Notes: a model not told the origin generated them from the sequence alone. A stretch of DNA of 64,000 bases from Sarocladium kiliense (GCA_030734395.1 JAUZTG010000029.1:5890001-5954000), one strand, 5' to 3'. Numbered from the stretch's first letter, positions 1-12,369 are shown. Translations and numbers: made by a program.

Positions 1-239
1 CTTGTCTTGGTTTAGAAGCCGGCTGGGACGCCATGTTCTACCCGCATGCCAGTGAATCCCTAAAGAGGCAATTTGGACGACTGCCCAGCCTTCAAGTCTT
101 CGACGAATCAACATACTGGGATCGGGGGTATTATCATGTTTGTAGCGAGATTCTGTCCACTGCCCAAAACAACTCCATTTTATATGCGATGTCTATACTG
201 ATGTTACATATGATCTTACATTATGAATGTACAAGGGCC
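1..239. other. Left edge, no gene recognised
   Basis: This stretch lies 3' of the minus-strand methyltransferase gene. The short open frames that cross it show no domain or codon pattern. It is probably 3' untranslated or intergenic sequence. Confidence 0.5.
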
Positions 240-2066
240 TCAAAAGAGCTCCCGCGCGTTCTCCCGCATCGTCTTCGATACCTCATCGTTGGCCTCCAGG
301 TCCACGGCGCCAGTCGCTCCAGAACGCCTTGCCTTGGCTGCTGATACTTTTACAAAAGAGTGGCAAAGAAGTCCAGCAGCCACGCTGACATTCAGACTGT
401 CAACGCTGCTGAGACCGTGCACGAACCTCGGCACCGACACTTCGTAGTCGGAAGCGACTTTGACCTGCCTTGACAAACCGTGTCCCTCGTTCCCGAGAAC
501 GAGAATGCAAGGGTCCTTAGCTAATGGATCAGCCTGTTCGACGTCATCGCTGGACACAAACTTGCCGGCGTGCATGTTTGTGAGCTTCCTCGCTGGGGGC
601 GCAACGGCTGCGTAGGTTCGCCAGCCTGCTTGCTTGGACGACTCGATGAAGGCCACCGGATCATCGACAGTGAAGATCGTCACTTCCTCGACTGCTCCAG
701 CAGCGGACTTGAGAACAACGGGAGTGAGCGTCGAAGAACTGCGGCTGGTTATACCAACGGCATCGACTCCGAGATAGCTTGCGGTCCGAATGAGGCCACC
801 CAGATTGCCCGGATCCAGGATCTCGTTGAGCAGCAGCACAAACGGTTTCGGTGTGGCATTGTTGGCCCGAGGCATAAAAGTGTCCTCTCCATTGACCTCC
901 AGTTCTTCCTTTGTTTGGTAGCCTAATGTGACATCAAAGCCTAGCTTTTCTGGTGTCTCTATCAATGGTCCCAGACTCTTGACGGGGAGCTGAGGGAGTG
1001 GCGAAGTCTCAAGAACGTATCCGTTGTGTGGTCTGCCTGTGCTCATCTTGTCCATTAGGCGCTGCTCGCCTTCCGGCACAACGGTAATAGGGACTTTGTG
1101 GAACTGCGCGAGCCTCCGAATGGCGTCGTCGTCCTTTTTGTCAATACGGGCCTCGTTGCCGTATATGTAGAGGTTGTAGAGCTTCCTTCGAGCTTGGCTC
1201 AGGGCAGCCTTGACGACTGAGCGTCCGTAGAGAAACTGCGAGGCTGCGGTAGTGTACTTGACCGTCATGGGCATGAAGCCGCCCTTTCGTGCTTTGTCGA
1301 CATCCGAATCATTCGGATCCCAGTCGTTCCTTCGTGGTCTGTCAGAGATTTCCTGTCGGCTGTGATCCCGATTGTTCCGTTGAAATCTATCATCTGAATC
1401 TCGCCGCGGTCGGTCAGCAACTTGGGAGCTTCTCCTCTCAGGGAAAGATGATTGACGGGGCGAGTCGACGCCGGCACGCCGAACATCCCCGTCTCGTCTT
1501 TCACGTGTCCTCGAACGGAACGAGGTCGGGCGCACAGGCTCGTCCAGCTCGACTTGCGCCGCCTTGTCCTTCAATGCGCCGTACTTGAGCTGATAGACAA
1601 GGCTCTTCTTGCCGTGTGTTGCCTCAGGGTCCACAAATCGCTTTCTTCTGGTCTGTTTCCCTCCGTCGTCCGCCTCTTCTTCGTCCGCCTGCTTCGCCAG
1701 TTTCTTCCTGAGTTTTGCGCGTTGTCTGGGCGATGCAGCGCCAGCAAGCGCTTTCAGAGTCCGGCCGTTCATGCCACGGCTGTCTCGCCTACCATCTCGG
1801 AGGGCGGCATCGAGGCGGTCGGATGGGCCTCGTGCTTCTTCCCTCGAGGTACGTCCGCGTTGCGTCCTCGCATCTCTTGGGCGCCGCGTCTCAGTCGGTC
1901 GTGTTCTATTGGTGCCTTGAATGCGATCAGACTGGCGCAGGCCCCGATGAATGGCCGATAAGCTTGAGTGTCGTGTGACGACAAGTGGTGTGAGAAGGGG
2001 CTGGCGGCCGTGCGCAAAGAAAGGCTGTTTGAAGGCTGTAGAAGCCAGACATCTTGAGCGTATCAT
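240..2066 (-). CDS. MRM1: Mitochondrial SpoU-family rRNA 2'-O-ribose methyltransferase (Mrm1-like)
   Basis: A single exon of 608 codons. The open frame runs further upstream, but the ATG at 2066 begins an Arg/Ser-rich, acid-free N-terminus (MIRSRCLASTAFKQPFF...) typical of a mitochondrial presequence, so I chose it. About residues 40-330 are low-complexity and basic. The C-terminal part has the three SpoU/TrmH motifs in order: NEILDPGNLGGLIRTASYLG, then ILVLGNEGHGLS, then LSSVDSLNVSVAAGLL. These form the trefoil-knot SAM site. By family this enzyme methylates a ribose in the large mitochondrial rRNA. The protein is longer than yeast Mrm1 because of the disordered region. It is divergent from the SNF2 gene across about 490 bp. 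Confidence 0.88.
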   Translation of the reverse strand: MIRSRCLASTAFKQPFFAHGRQPLLTPLVVTRHSSLSAIHRGLRQSDRIQGTNRTRPTETRRPRDARTQRGRTSREEARGPSDRLDAALRDGRRDSRGMNGRTLKALAGAASPRQRAKLRKKLAKQADEEEADDGGKQTRRKRFVDPEATHGKKSLVYQLKYGALKDKAAQVELDEPVRPTSFRSRTRERRDGDVRRAGVDSPRQSSFPERRSSQVADRPRRDSDDRFQRNNRDHSRQEISDRPRRNDWDPNDSDVDKARKGGFMPMTVKYTTAASQFLYGRSVVKAALSQARRKLYNLYIYGNEARIDKKDDDAIRRLAQFHKVPITVVPEGEQRLMDKMSTGRPHNGYVLETSPLPQLPVKSLGPLIETPEKLGFDVTLGYQTKEELEVNGEDTFMPRANNATPKPFVLLLNEILDPGNLGGLIRTASYLGVDAVGITSRSSSTLTPVVLKSAAGAVEEVTIFTVDDPVAFIESSKQAGWRTYAAVAPPARKLTNMHAGKFVSSDDVEQADPLAKDPCILVLGNEGHGLSRQVKVASDYEVSVPRFVHGLSSVDSLNVSVAAGLLCHSFVKVSAAKARRSGATGAVDLEANDEVSKTMRENARELF

Positions 2067-2559
2067 CTCATTATGTGCAAACGATTCAGGTGAATCGAAT
2101 ATCCGCGTTGATAGACAAACAAGATAATCTGATGGAATGTATGTCTGTTCGCAGAACTGGCTCCCCCGTTCTGTTCTTCGTAGATCAAGTCTGCTGGGAC
2201 TTTTTCTGCCGATGATGGTGCCAAAAATAGAAAGCGGTGAGGCAGTCCTGAAGCTGGGATTGGCTGGAGTCCGGAATGCCCCACCCGACCCTGTACCTGC
2301 CGGCAGACGCGTTAACGAGAGGTGGACCCGCGTCGTGGCAACGGCAATCCGACTTCCAGGCCGCATCATTCAACTCGACGAGCGCCAATACAGATGTCGC
2401 TGCCTGTCAACATGGGCATTTGCTAATCAGTCGCCATGGGTCTCTATTCTGAAATACACGGAACTTTCGAAGGTGCGTATATAGTGGCAACTTCTGCCCT
2501 GATGTCCTTCTCACTTGTTCTAGACAGTTGTTAACCATGTGCTCTAGAGGGACGAGACC
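2067..2559. promoter_or_regulatory. Divergent promoter, MRM1-like / SNF2 remodeller
   Basis: This 493-bp interval separates the starts of two divergent genes, so it should hold both promoters. The methyltransferase frame stays open through most of it without an in-frame start that suits a presequence better. I see no distinctive site. Confidence 0.4.
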
Positions 2560-5500
2560 ATGGATCTCGACACTACGGATGCATTTGGCCATGCCAGTGC
2601 ATATCATGAGGACAGGTTCACTTCGCGATCATGGGGTTTCATTTCAGACGGTAGCCCAGCAGACAGTCCTTTTCGAGCTCCTGAAGCAGAGATGGCTTCC
2701 TCGAATATCCCTACGCCTTGTCCGATTGAATCACGAGACGAGTCATATGAGTCATCCGAGCCACGAATTGCTAGCCCGAGAACGAGTTCAGGTGGTGTAG
2801 ATGGCCATGATACGGCTGAGGACAGCATGTCAGCCAACGGCGCTGACACCACTCTCGATGGAGGAATAAACGGCGGCCACTCGGATTCTGACCTCATTAT
2901 CGTCCAATCCGATGTCGGCGCAAGCCAGCGAAAGAATGCAAAGGAGACGGAAGTTGTCAACGGCCCAATACCCCCGAGAAATATTGAAGTTGCAATCCCA
3001 GATTTGCCGCGTGCGAAAAGGCGAAGCTTCAGGGAGCTGCACAGCGACGTAATCGAGGAAGTTCTAAGCGAGACGATATCGCGGAGTGGGCGCAAGTTTT
3101 ACCAGGTTGAGTTCACTGATGGACGCGCACAGATGGTGAGTTAATTCATGGTCCATTCGATTTCCCGGAAGAGTTTGAAGCGCCTGTTTCATCTCTTGAG
3201 GGAACCCTATTCATGTGCCCCATTGAGCGCTACTGTCATACAGGACAATAAACCATGCAATAGCCTCACTTCGTACTTGAGCCCCTCTAATGAGCTATTC
3301 TACTCCTGCACCACGATTCCGCTGCTTTCTTAACCTTAACATCTCTCTCTTCTGTGCCGTGAACCTTTTACTCCTCCGTTATCACTCTTCACGTTCTCCT
3401 TTGCGCTCTTTTCTTTGTTCTCTAGCCACCTGGATAGGTGTATCTTTTCGCTGACTTGCCTTGAAGCTTTCTGAAGACATCTTCAACGCATACGTTAGTG
3501 GTAATCTTGCCGCAATTCACCGCCACCGAGCAACAACCAGGCATTCGGACGTCATGGTTAAACCTGGCCACAAGCGCAAGAAAGGCTCCCGATGGGACAA
3601 ATCCAGTTCAGAGTCGGGGTATACGTCCACATCGGAAGCTTCTTCAGCAGAAGCCGAACAAGCGGAGAGCGATGACGAGCCTGTCCATCCACGTCGAAGC
3701 CGTCGCGATACGAAGTTTTCACGTCCTCCATCAAAACGCTTGCGGAACACCAGTATCCGCGCTTCCTCCAGAGCGCAGAGCATTTTGTCCGATGATGAGG
3801 ACGAAGATGAGGATCTCGAAATCGTCGGAAATACCCAAGAGCCCTCTCGTCCGCGTTCATCCTCGCAATATCAAGCTAGATTTCAATCCACTTCAGGACG
3901 TACTCTCCGCCCGCGCCTTCATCGTCACCAAGATGACGCCGATGAGCTCTCAATGGATAACACAGGGGGCGCAGACGATGACGGCATGATTCCGATCGTC
4001 ACCTCAGACGTGGCGACTATCAAGGGCCGTCCAAGGAGAGGCGCAGGACGGCCAACGCTCAGACAATTGACGCTCCGCAAGTCGGTTGCTCGGGCCAAAT
4101 CGCCTGCATCAGACATCGAGTTCGAAGAACCGAAGCGCCGTTCATCCAGGGCTACCAAGTCGCGAGCCTTGATGAGGGATGATGCCCCCATGGATGAAGA
4201 CTCTTTCTACGCGACCGCTGATGATAGTCCAAACGTACCAAAGGTCGTCTCAGTCCGTGAGAGCTTCCAGCCTCCCGAGTCAGACTCCCCTTTCGCGACG
4301 ACACATCTCAGCAAATGTCACGTTTGTGGCGGGTCTAGACAGAGAGGCCAGCTGATCGGTTGCCAGGGCTGCAGCTTGTCCTACCATAAGGCATGTCTGG
4401 GCACCCGCAGCGCCCGCGAGCATCTGGTCACGAAAATCGACGACGACGAATTCGTTCTTCAGTGCAAATTTTGCATTGGCATGTATCGCAAGAAGGATCA
4501 TCTCGCTCCGAGGCACTCAATGTGCCAGTCATGTCGCCAAGATGGGATGGCCTGTAAGCCGTTCTCAAAGCGGTTGACCTCCCGACAGGAAGAGAAGCTT
4601 CGTGAGGAAAATGGTGGTGTGGATCCAATCACTCCAGTGTCGTCGGATCTTATCAACAATGCTCTTCTTGTTTTGTTCCGCTGCACTGGATGTCATAGAG
4701 GATGGCATATTGAGCATCTACCTCCTGCTAGAAGCAGTGGGATCACGACGGACCTCCGAGAAGAAAGGCTGAAGGACTATTCGATCGACTGGCAATGCAA
4801 CGAGTGCAGCAGCGCAAGGCACAAGATTGACAAGCTGGTGGCTTGGCGGCCAACATCAGCGGACTACACAGTGATGTCAGGGACACCGGCTTTCCTCGAA
4901 GTTCCCGACGACGACAAGGAGTTGTTGATAAAATGGGAAACGAAATCGTATGCTCACTGCACATGGCTTCCTGGTGCGTGGGTTCATGGCATCGCCGCAG
5001 CAGTTATGCGAAGCACCTTTGGCAAGCACGACGCTCAACAAAGTCGTCTCAGCATGGATGAAAGCACGGCGTTTCCCGAGGAGTATCTACTGCCTGATAT
5101 CATTCTGAAAGCCAAAGTCAAAGACGGGTCGCCGCCAGCGAAAACGAAAGAGGACGAACTAGCCAACGTGGACAAGATAAGCAAGATCTTCGTCAAGTTT
5201 CAAGGACTTAGCTACCAAGAGGTGGTTTGGGATGTTCCTCCGAAGCCTGAAGATGGGGAACGCTGGAAGGCTTTCGAGTCCGCGTATCAAGATTTTGTAG
5301 AAGGGAGGTACTTCGCGACGGAGTCTGCGTCCAAGATTCGGGAACGTATCAAGGCGTTTAGGGCCAGGCCATTCGAAGAAGTCGAGGTGCAGCCGGCGGG
5401 TCTCAAACGTGGAAACCTCATGCAGTATCAGATGGAAGGTTTGAACTGGCTTCGCGAGAACTTCCACGGTAGCAAGAGTGTCGTGCTTGCTGACGAGATG

Positions 5501-8184
5501 GGTCTGGGCAAGACAATTCAGGTCATCAGTCTGGTGACATCCTTGGTACAAGATGATCCTCGGGTAAGTGATCTTATCCTCACATGGTGGATCCGCTAAC
5601 ATCATTACAGTGCTGGCCTTTCCTCATCGTGGTGCCCAATGCTACTTGTCCAAATTGGAGGCGAGAGTTCAAGCAGTGGTCGCCAGACGTCCGGTGCGTC
5701 ACGTATCATGGCGGTAGAGAGCCCCAAGAACTTGCTTACAAGTATGAACTGTTTCCGGATGGTTCAAAGGATATGAAAGCCCACGTGGTCATTATGTCAT
5801 ACGATTCAGCCCAAGACCCTCAAACCAAAGTCAAGTTCTCCTCAGTGCGATGGGCTGGTCTCGTTGTGGACGAGGGCCAGCGTCTCAAGAATGATGAAAA
5901 CTTGCTGTACCAAGCTCTTCGAGCCCTGCGCATTCCTTTCAGACTTCTATTAACAGGCACACCTCTGCAGAACAACAAGCGGGAGCTCTTCAACTTGCTA
6001 CAGTTCATCGACGAGTCCCGAAATGCTGAGAAGCTGGACGAGGAGTTCGCAGTTCTGAACAAGGACACACTACCTCGGTTGCATGAGATGATCCGTCCGT
6101 ACTTCCTCCGGCGCACGAAGCTGGGTGTTTTGAAGTTTTTACCGGCAATCGCGCAGATCATCCTGCCCGTGACTATGACGGTCCTTCAGGAGAAAGTCTC
6201 CAAAGGTATCATTGCCAAGAACCCTGAGCTTATAAAAGCAGTGCTCGGCAAGGAGAAGCTGCACAAAAAGGAACGCGGAAGCTTGAACAACATTCTGATG
6301 CAACTCCGCAAGTGCCTTTGCCATCCTTTCATCTACTCTAGTGCCATCGAGGAGAAGCATGATGACCCTGAAGTGCTGCACCGAAACTTGGTCGAGGCCT
6401 CTGCCAAGTTGATTTTGCTTCAAGTCATGCTGCCTAAACTCAAAGAGCGAGGCCATCGAGTTCTGATTTTCAGTCAATTCCTCGGGCAGCTAGACATTGT
6501 CGAGGATTTCCTGTCCGGATTAGGTTATGGATTCCGGCGTCTAGATGGAACAATGAGCAGCTTGGAGAAGCAGCGGCGAATTGATGCCTTCAACGCACCA
6601 GACTCGGAACTGTTTGCCTTCCTTCTCTCAACTCGTTCGGGAGGCGTCGGTATCAATCTTGCAACAGCCGACACAGTCATCATTATGGACCCTGACTTCA
6701 ACCCTCATCAGGATCTTCAGGCACTATCCCGAGCTCATCGAATTGGCCAGAAGAAGAAGGTTCTGTGCTTTCAACTTGTAACGAAAGACTCCGTGGAAGA
6801 ACGGATCATGCAAATCGGACGCAAGAAGATGGCTTTGGATCACGCGCTGATCGAAAGCATGGATGAAACGGATCTTGCGGGAGATGACCTCGAATCGATT
6901 CTGAAGCACGGGGCCCAAGCACTCTTCGATGACGATTACCAGAAGGAGGCCATTCATTATGACGATGCCGCAGTCGACAGCCTGCTAGATCGAAGCGAGA
7001 TCGAAGAGACCAAGGCCGATGAAGAGGGCTCAGCCGATGCACAGTACTCGCAGGCTCGGGTCTGGTCGAAGAGCAAGCCCGGCTTCGAGACAGGTTTGGG
7101 CATAGAAGAAAGTGAAGCGCCAGAGCCAGTCAACTCCAGCGTCTGGGAGAGTATCATCGCTGAAAGAGAGGCCGAAGCGGAGCGTCGGGCGGAGATGAAC
7201 AAGGAGACACTGGGTCGTGGAGGACGTCGTCGGAAGGTACGGGCCCCTGTAGCATGCGAACCAGCATTTTGACTGACCTGTTCAGGCTATTAACTACAAG
7301 ACGAACTCCATCCTACCCGAGCTTGCTTTGGCTGAAGAAGGCGCCGAGTCGTCGGAAGCTTCTGATGCTTTTGAAGGTAATGAGACAGACGAAGAGTCGG
7401 ACAACAACAGTCCTACACTCTCCGGCAGAGGTAAACGCCGCCAATTTCCTCATGTCAAACCCAAAACCCCAACCAAACCCTCGCTCAAGAATGGGGCTAG
7501 GAAGACCGCAGTTAACACGACGCCATTGCAGAAGAGCCCCTCCAAGAAGGCCCCAGACCCGAAAGCCACGCCGGCACAAAGAAGCAGAAAGCCGGTGAAC
7601 GTACAAAACGTGCCGGCGGCGAAAGCCTCCTCCCCTACATCAGCGCAGACAAAGCCGGCCTCGTTAAGGCAAGCGTCGTCAACGCTGCCTACTCCACCTC
7701 CCTCCCACAAGAACAGCAAGCTGCCGTGTCATCCCAACAAGGACACGTCCAATGGCAGCATCGACCCTCGATCAACGGCGAACGACATTACCAAAGCTGG
7801 CCCTGGCCGGACTGGCCAGATGCTCGGCCAGATGCTCGGCCAGATGACCCCGGGGTCAACACTAACGGAATCCTCCAGGTCCCTGGGCTCCCCTCCCATG
7901 CCCACCCCCCAGCCGTCATCCCCAGCTTAACGGGAGCGACAGCAGTGAGCGCGAACGGACATACTACGTACCCACCAGCGTGGCAACAGACCATGTTGGG
8001 CTCTAGTCAGGCGGTACAAAACGGACAACGGCCTTCAGAAGCGACGGTGCGGTTGGCGATTGACAACCTCCAACGATTTGCAAAACACAGAGACCACGGC
8101 CACGGCCAACAGCAAGCCATGGCGTTACGTGAAATGCTCAGGGCGCCATACATTCCAGAACAGAGAGAACCTGGAGCAAGGTAG
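2560..8184 (+). CDS. PHD-finger SNF2-family chromatin remodelling ATPase (CHD/Mit1-like)
   Basis: My model joins 2560-3135, 3467-5563, 5611-7236, 7286-7430 and 7532-8184 (1698 aa). Order: a chromo-like fold split by intron 1 (about residues 165-210), a basic/acidic linker, a double PHD-type Cys/His region (about 475-625, CHVCGG through WQCNECSS), chromo-like segments (about 676 and 766), SNF2_N (about 840-1150, P-loop DEMGLGKT) and helicase C (about 1165-1300, ending SRAHRIGQ). This resembles fission-yeast Mit1 of the SHREC silencing complex, so a nuclear nucleosome-remodelling role is inferred. The Walker B box reads DEGQ rather than DEAH. Introns 2 and 3 are 47 and 49 bp, while intron 1 is 331 bp with a CTGAC branch site just before its AG. 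The 3' end is uncertain: two frames stay open between 7516 and 7930. I prefer the frame ending at 8184 for its C-ending codons; it needs an intron near 7431-7531. Confidence 0.85.
7814..7849 (+). repeat. Three tandem copies of a 12-bp unit in the SNF2 gene 3' exon
   Basis: The unit ggccagatgctc occurs twice exactly and a third time as ggccagatgacc. The repeat length is a multiple of three, so copy-number change would keep frame. In my model it encodes ARPD-type repeats in a disordered tail. Confidence 0.85.
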
Positions 8185-8986
8185 CATACTTATAGGTGTT
8201 TTGAGGAGGTGCCTTGATTTACGACTGCCTACTGCGCTGCAAACGAATCTTTGCCCAGGTGGACTGGGGCTAAAGGCTAGCATTGCTTGGGTCTCAGCAT
8301 TACCCCGATAGGAGCACGAAGAACTACGTCCATATACTGATTCCGTTGGGCGGCCAGAGGATATCAGAAAGAAACATGAATAGACCTGACATAATGTCCT
8401 TGTACTCTCCTCCTTCTTGACCGCCTCACGGGCTCTGCGTGCATGCCCTGGAAAGCCATGTCTGTCACATGGAAGGAGTGAAGCAAACCACTCGCATTGC
8501 CTCTCACTGCAGCTACCCGTTTCTAAGCCCCAGTCAGATCGAAGCTTTACGCTTAGGCATTGCCGTGCAGGGGCGACCAGATCCAGATGTCATGTAAGTC
8601 TGTGCTGCATTGAAAACGTGCTGTACTACTTGTGGAGACCGTGCAGAAGGTCGGTGAGAGCGGCTGTCAAACTTTGGGCTCAACATTCTGTATGATGGAC
8701 ATGCGTGTTGCCGTCGTTTTGGCTTCTTTGCCCGTAGATATGGGCCCGGCTTGTCTCAGAGACCCCGGATCAGGGAGCTAATTGGAGGAAGCCGTCGTCG
8801 TCTCAGGTTTGGCGTCCGTTTGTCGGTATAAACGCATAGCATGTACTGGGGTTGCGCCAGATGACATACATATCCGTTTACTGTTCACTGGTAAACAGAA
8901 CTCTGCTTCTTTTTCATCACCAAGTGTTGGAGATATCGATCACCCTCTACGGCTGATCCCGTTCTGAAGAACACACTTTGAGAACC
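8185..8986. other. Intergenic, SNF2 3' side to CCCH gene
   Basis: About 800 bp between two plus-strand genes. Small open frames (for example 8417-8695) have no recognisable motif. It presumably holds the terminator of the remodeller and the promoter of the zinc-finger gene; I see no specific site. Confidence 0.4.
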
Positions 8987-10177
8987 ATGCAACGCTTCAG
9001 CGAGCCTCAGGGCAATTATCGTTTTAGTCCTCCTGAGCGTGGGCTGTACAACCTACACGGGCATCAAACGTCGCAAGCGACGCCTGCCGGCAGTGGCACT
9101 CACGACTGCACAAAGGGCCTGGATGGAGACGTGACATCTTTACCATCGTACCGGGCGATGACGAAGACCAACGGTTACCAATATAGCCACAGCAACGACT
9201 ACGGCCCAAACCCGCGTACGGTGCCAGCGATCTCCAGAGGCTCGAACACCTTGTCTGAATTCCAGCCTTACTTCCTTGACAGAGGAAATGGACAGTTTAC
9301 GCGGTTGATTCCGGCGGATATGCTGCCGCCGTTGAACGAGGTGCCGGCGCGAGAGGCCAGCGTCGTGGGCAAGGTTGTGTTGCAGCCAATCTCTTCAAGA
9401 GAGCGACGGGTTACAATTAAGGTTAGACTCACCGCGACGAGGGTGTCACTCTTCTCGAATTAACGCAAACTGAAGGCATTAAACCAAGAGTCAGGAACAG
9501 ACAAGGTCCAGGTAAGTTGCCGGCGGTTTTCCCCCTTCCATGAGAAATTCATACTCAACATATGACGAAACCAGCATCGGATCGACGATATCATCGGCAG
9601 TACACCAACCAAGCCCAGACGCGACAAGATCTACTGCGACAAATGGGTTCATGAGGGCATCTGCGCCTTCGCTCAACAAGGCTGCCGCTACAAGCACGAG
9701 ATGCCTCAGGATCTGGAGACGCAGTGTAAGCTTGGCTTATACCAGGGCTTACCTGCTTGGTGGCGCAAGCAGCAGGCTGAGATCAACCAGCGTGAGCTCA
9801 ACGCGTTAAATGCCATGCCGTCGCCTTCTCGAGGCGGCACTTTAGGAACCGCGGGTAGACGGGCGACGGTAACGCATGATCTGAGAAGTCCAAACCGGCG
9901 CCAGGAGCTTCCGCCCAGTACAACGGCTTCATCTGCTATCGAAAATGATCTTGTAGGAGTCAGAATTTCTGGAGGTGTCGAGGAGATCCCCAGAGCTGTT
10001 GACAGCTACTTTGTGAATACCAACCGATGGACGGGTGAGCCCGCGGCAATGAGCATGGGCAAACAGGGGCTCCAGGAGCTCCATGGACGAAGAGTTGGTG
10101 TTGACTCCTGCGTCTGGGGACCAATCGAGCCACCTAAGTCTCTGAAAATGAGGATGGAACGAGATGATAGCAACTGA
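8987..10177 (+). CDS. CCCH-type zinc-finger protein
   Basis: Model: 8987-9421, a 21-bp exon at 9491-9511 and 9575-10177 (352 aa). The ATG at 8987 is the first in frame. Residues about 173-193 form a C-x8-C-x6-C-x3-H finger (YCDKWVHEGICAFAQQGCRYKHEMP region), the RNA-binding CCCH class. It is followed by a conserved-looking GLYQGLPAWWRKQQAE stretch. The N-terminal 145 residues are rich in polar residues, Gly and Tyr and look disordered. A role in mRNA metabolism is inferred from the finger only. The last intron has strong sites (GTAAGT...CCAG); the small middle exon was set by phase and is less certain. I know of no specific named orthologue. Confidence 0.72.
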
Positions 10178-10775
10178 GTGTTTGTCGATGATACTGGCGC
10201 GGAACCCGTTTGTACTCCCGGCATCTGGAGACATGATCAGTGGGATGGGCCACTGGTCAGTAGAAGCTTTCTTGGGAGATCTGCGGTGCAGGTCATGTGC
10301 GACACGAATATGCCAATTCTGATATGTTCTATTATAGAGACGAATGAAACTATGAAGTAATTTGGAAGATATAAGTGAAGAATCAATGAATCGTGACGCA
10401 AGTCAAGGTCATAAGGCACGAGGTGCCGCCCTGGTTGGTGCATACCTCCGATAACTGCATGCTGAACCCCTCCACGCCTCAACTGCACCGCGAGCTCGGA
10501 AGCTCGATTCCAACATCAGTCAGTCACGCAACCCACCCGACGTTCAGTCGGATCTTCCCCACGACTTCTCATCACGATTGAAATCGAGTGAGATCTGGCT
10601 CGTGCTTTTTCCGAGAAACTCCGAAGGCCTCTTTCTACACACAGCCGTCTCATCTACGATGCTCACGAGCTCCTAAGCTCCCCCGCCAGAACCCCTCTTC
10701 GAGCATCAGTTGCTCTTGACTTACCGCATCGTCGCGTGAGCGAAGGCCGACAGGCGTCGGTGAGGTGTCGGGAGG
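10178..10775. other. Intergenic, CCCH gene to CSN3
   Basis: About 600 bp with no coding pattern on either strand. The last 200 bp before 10776 are pyrimidine-rich, as fungal 5' leaders often are. Confidence 0.4.
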
Positions 10776-12369
10776 ATGGAAAAACTACAGAAGATTCTTC
10801 TGGGCTCTCCGACTTTGCAGGGAAGCAACCTGTCGCACAAAGATCTGGATGTTGAGCTTCGAAACCAGGCGGATGCCGTGACGAAACAGCTACCAGAGAC
10901 AGCACGCGCCCTCATCGCTGCGCACCCGCAGGAAGTCTTGGAGGTGTGTTCAATTATATGTTTGGATTCCAAGAAGATGTTTTTGTTGACCTTAGGTAGT
11001 GGCTTTCTCCTGCTCAGCACACCATCTCCTACGCCGCAGTGCTTGATGTGCTCGTCAGCCCCGATACCACGATCGACCGCACATGGCTTCAAAAGAAAGT
11101 CGAAGTGTTTCTTGAGGGATTCGACTGGGTTCATATTCGCTTTATTGGAGGTGCATTGACGAAACTTCTCAGCCGTCTTCCCGTTACGGGCCTTTTCACG
11201 GTATGTGCTTTATCACGCTTCAATAGTTGCCACTGTGCGAATTGTGACCTGCTCAGTGTGGCTGACTATTCTTCCAGCCTCAGCGCACCATTGAGCTTCT
11301 CGCAAATGCTGTTCTTCGCGTCGACCCCACCGGGTCTGTCTTCACATCTACACACCTGATTCTCGCGAATCATGCCCTTACACTTGGCATTGTCGAGCCT
11401 GCTCTTTCGGCTCTTGATAGAGACATCACAGCATACCCTCCTTCTACCAGCGTGCGGGCCGGCAGGCCGCTGAGCGATCCTTCACTTTCACCCACCTTGT
11501 ATGTCAGTGCCTTCACAGGGTTGACAGAACCAATCAAGGCGAACATGATCCTTGACTATGGCGCAGCTCTCAGTCAGATCTACATTTCTCGCAAGGATTG
11601 GAAGAAGGCACGGGCTGCATTGGAACAGGTGATCACACACCCATCCAAAGAAAAGGGTGTCGTGCCGGCCATGTCAACTGCCTACAAGCGATGGATCCTG
11701 GTCAGCCTCTTGGATGGAGGAAAGACTCCAGTTCTACCATCTTACACGCCTTCCACAGCGAAGCAGTCTTACAGCTTAATGGCTGCCTACAATTCACTCG
11801 CCACTGCCTTTGACGCCAGTGACCCTGCGCAGCTTCAGACGGAGCTCAAAACACATAGCATCACTTACGAGGAGGACTCAAACACTGCGCTTGTCAGCCA
11901 AGTGCTGCAAGCCTATCAGAAATGGCAAGTCATCAACCTGCGCTTGAGTTACTCGCGCATTTCGACCTCGAGAATTCGAGAAGAGACTTTCAGTGGTGAG
12001 ACCGGACAGAGGTTACCGTCAACCGAGGCTATGGATGCCCTTCTTCGTGAGATGATCGCTTCTGGGATGCTCAAGGCAAGATTTGAGCTGGATGAGCACG
12101 GCAACGAAACCTACCTTGCCTTCCAGGAAGATACAGATGCCCTGTCAGAAACCGAGTTCGCCCAGGAGATTGCACAGCGGCATAAGGCTATCAGCGACCT
12201 CACAGCACAGTACAAGGCGGCGAACGAGCGGCTGAGTGGGAACAAGGAGTATGCCAGATACATCTATAGAGAGCAAAAACGTCAGAACGATGAGGGCAAT
12301 CAACCCCTTGGGTTCGATGCCTCAGTCGAAGATGAAGATTTGATGTCGGGCATTCTCAAGGCGAACTAG
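10776..12369 (+). CDS. CSN3: COP9 signalosome complex subunit 3 (PCI domain)
   Basis: Model: 10776-10943, 11000-11200 and 11278-12369 (486 aa). The acceptor at 10999 restores WLSPAQHTISYAAVLDVL, the early helical region of CSN3. The middle matches the family pattern well: a TPR-like array with YKRWILVSLL, a GKTPVLPSYT loop, then the PCI winged helix (about residues 300-430) with LRLSYSRISTSRI. A charged C-terminal helix follows (KEYARYIYREQKRQ). As part of the nuclear COP9 signalosome it would help remove Nedd8 from cullin-RING ligases, which in filamentous fungi affects development and secondary metabolism. Introns are 56 and 77 bp, all phase 0. Confidence 0.9.

Noticed and set aside
7200..8184. 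SNF2 gene as a frameshifted pseudogene
   Set aside because: An ordinary intron joins the two frames in phase and the domains upstream are intact, so a break is not needed.
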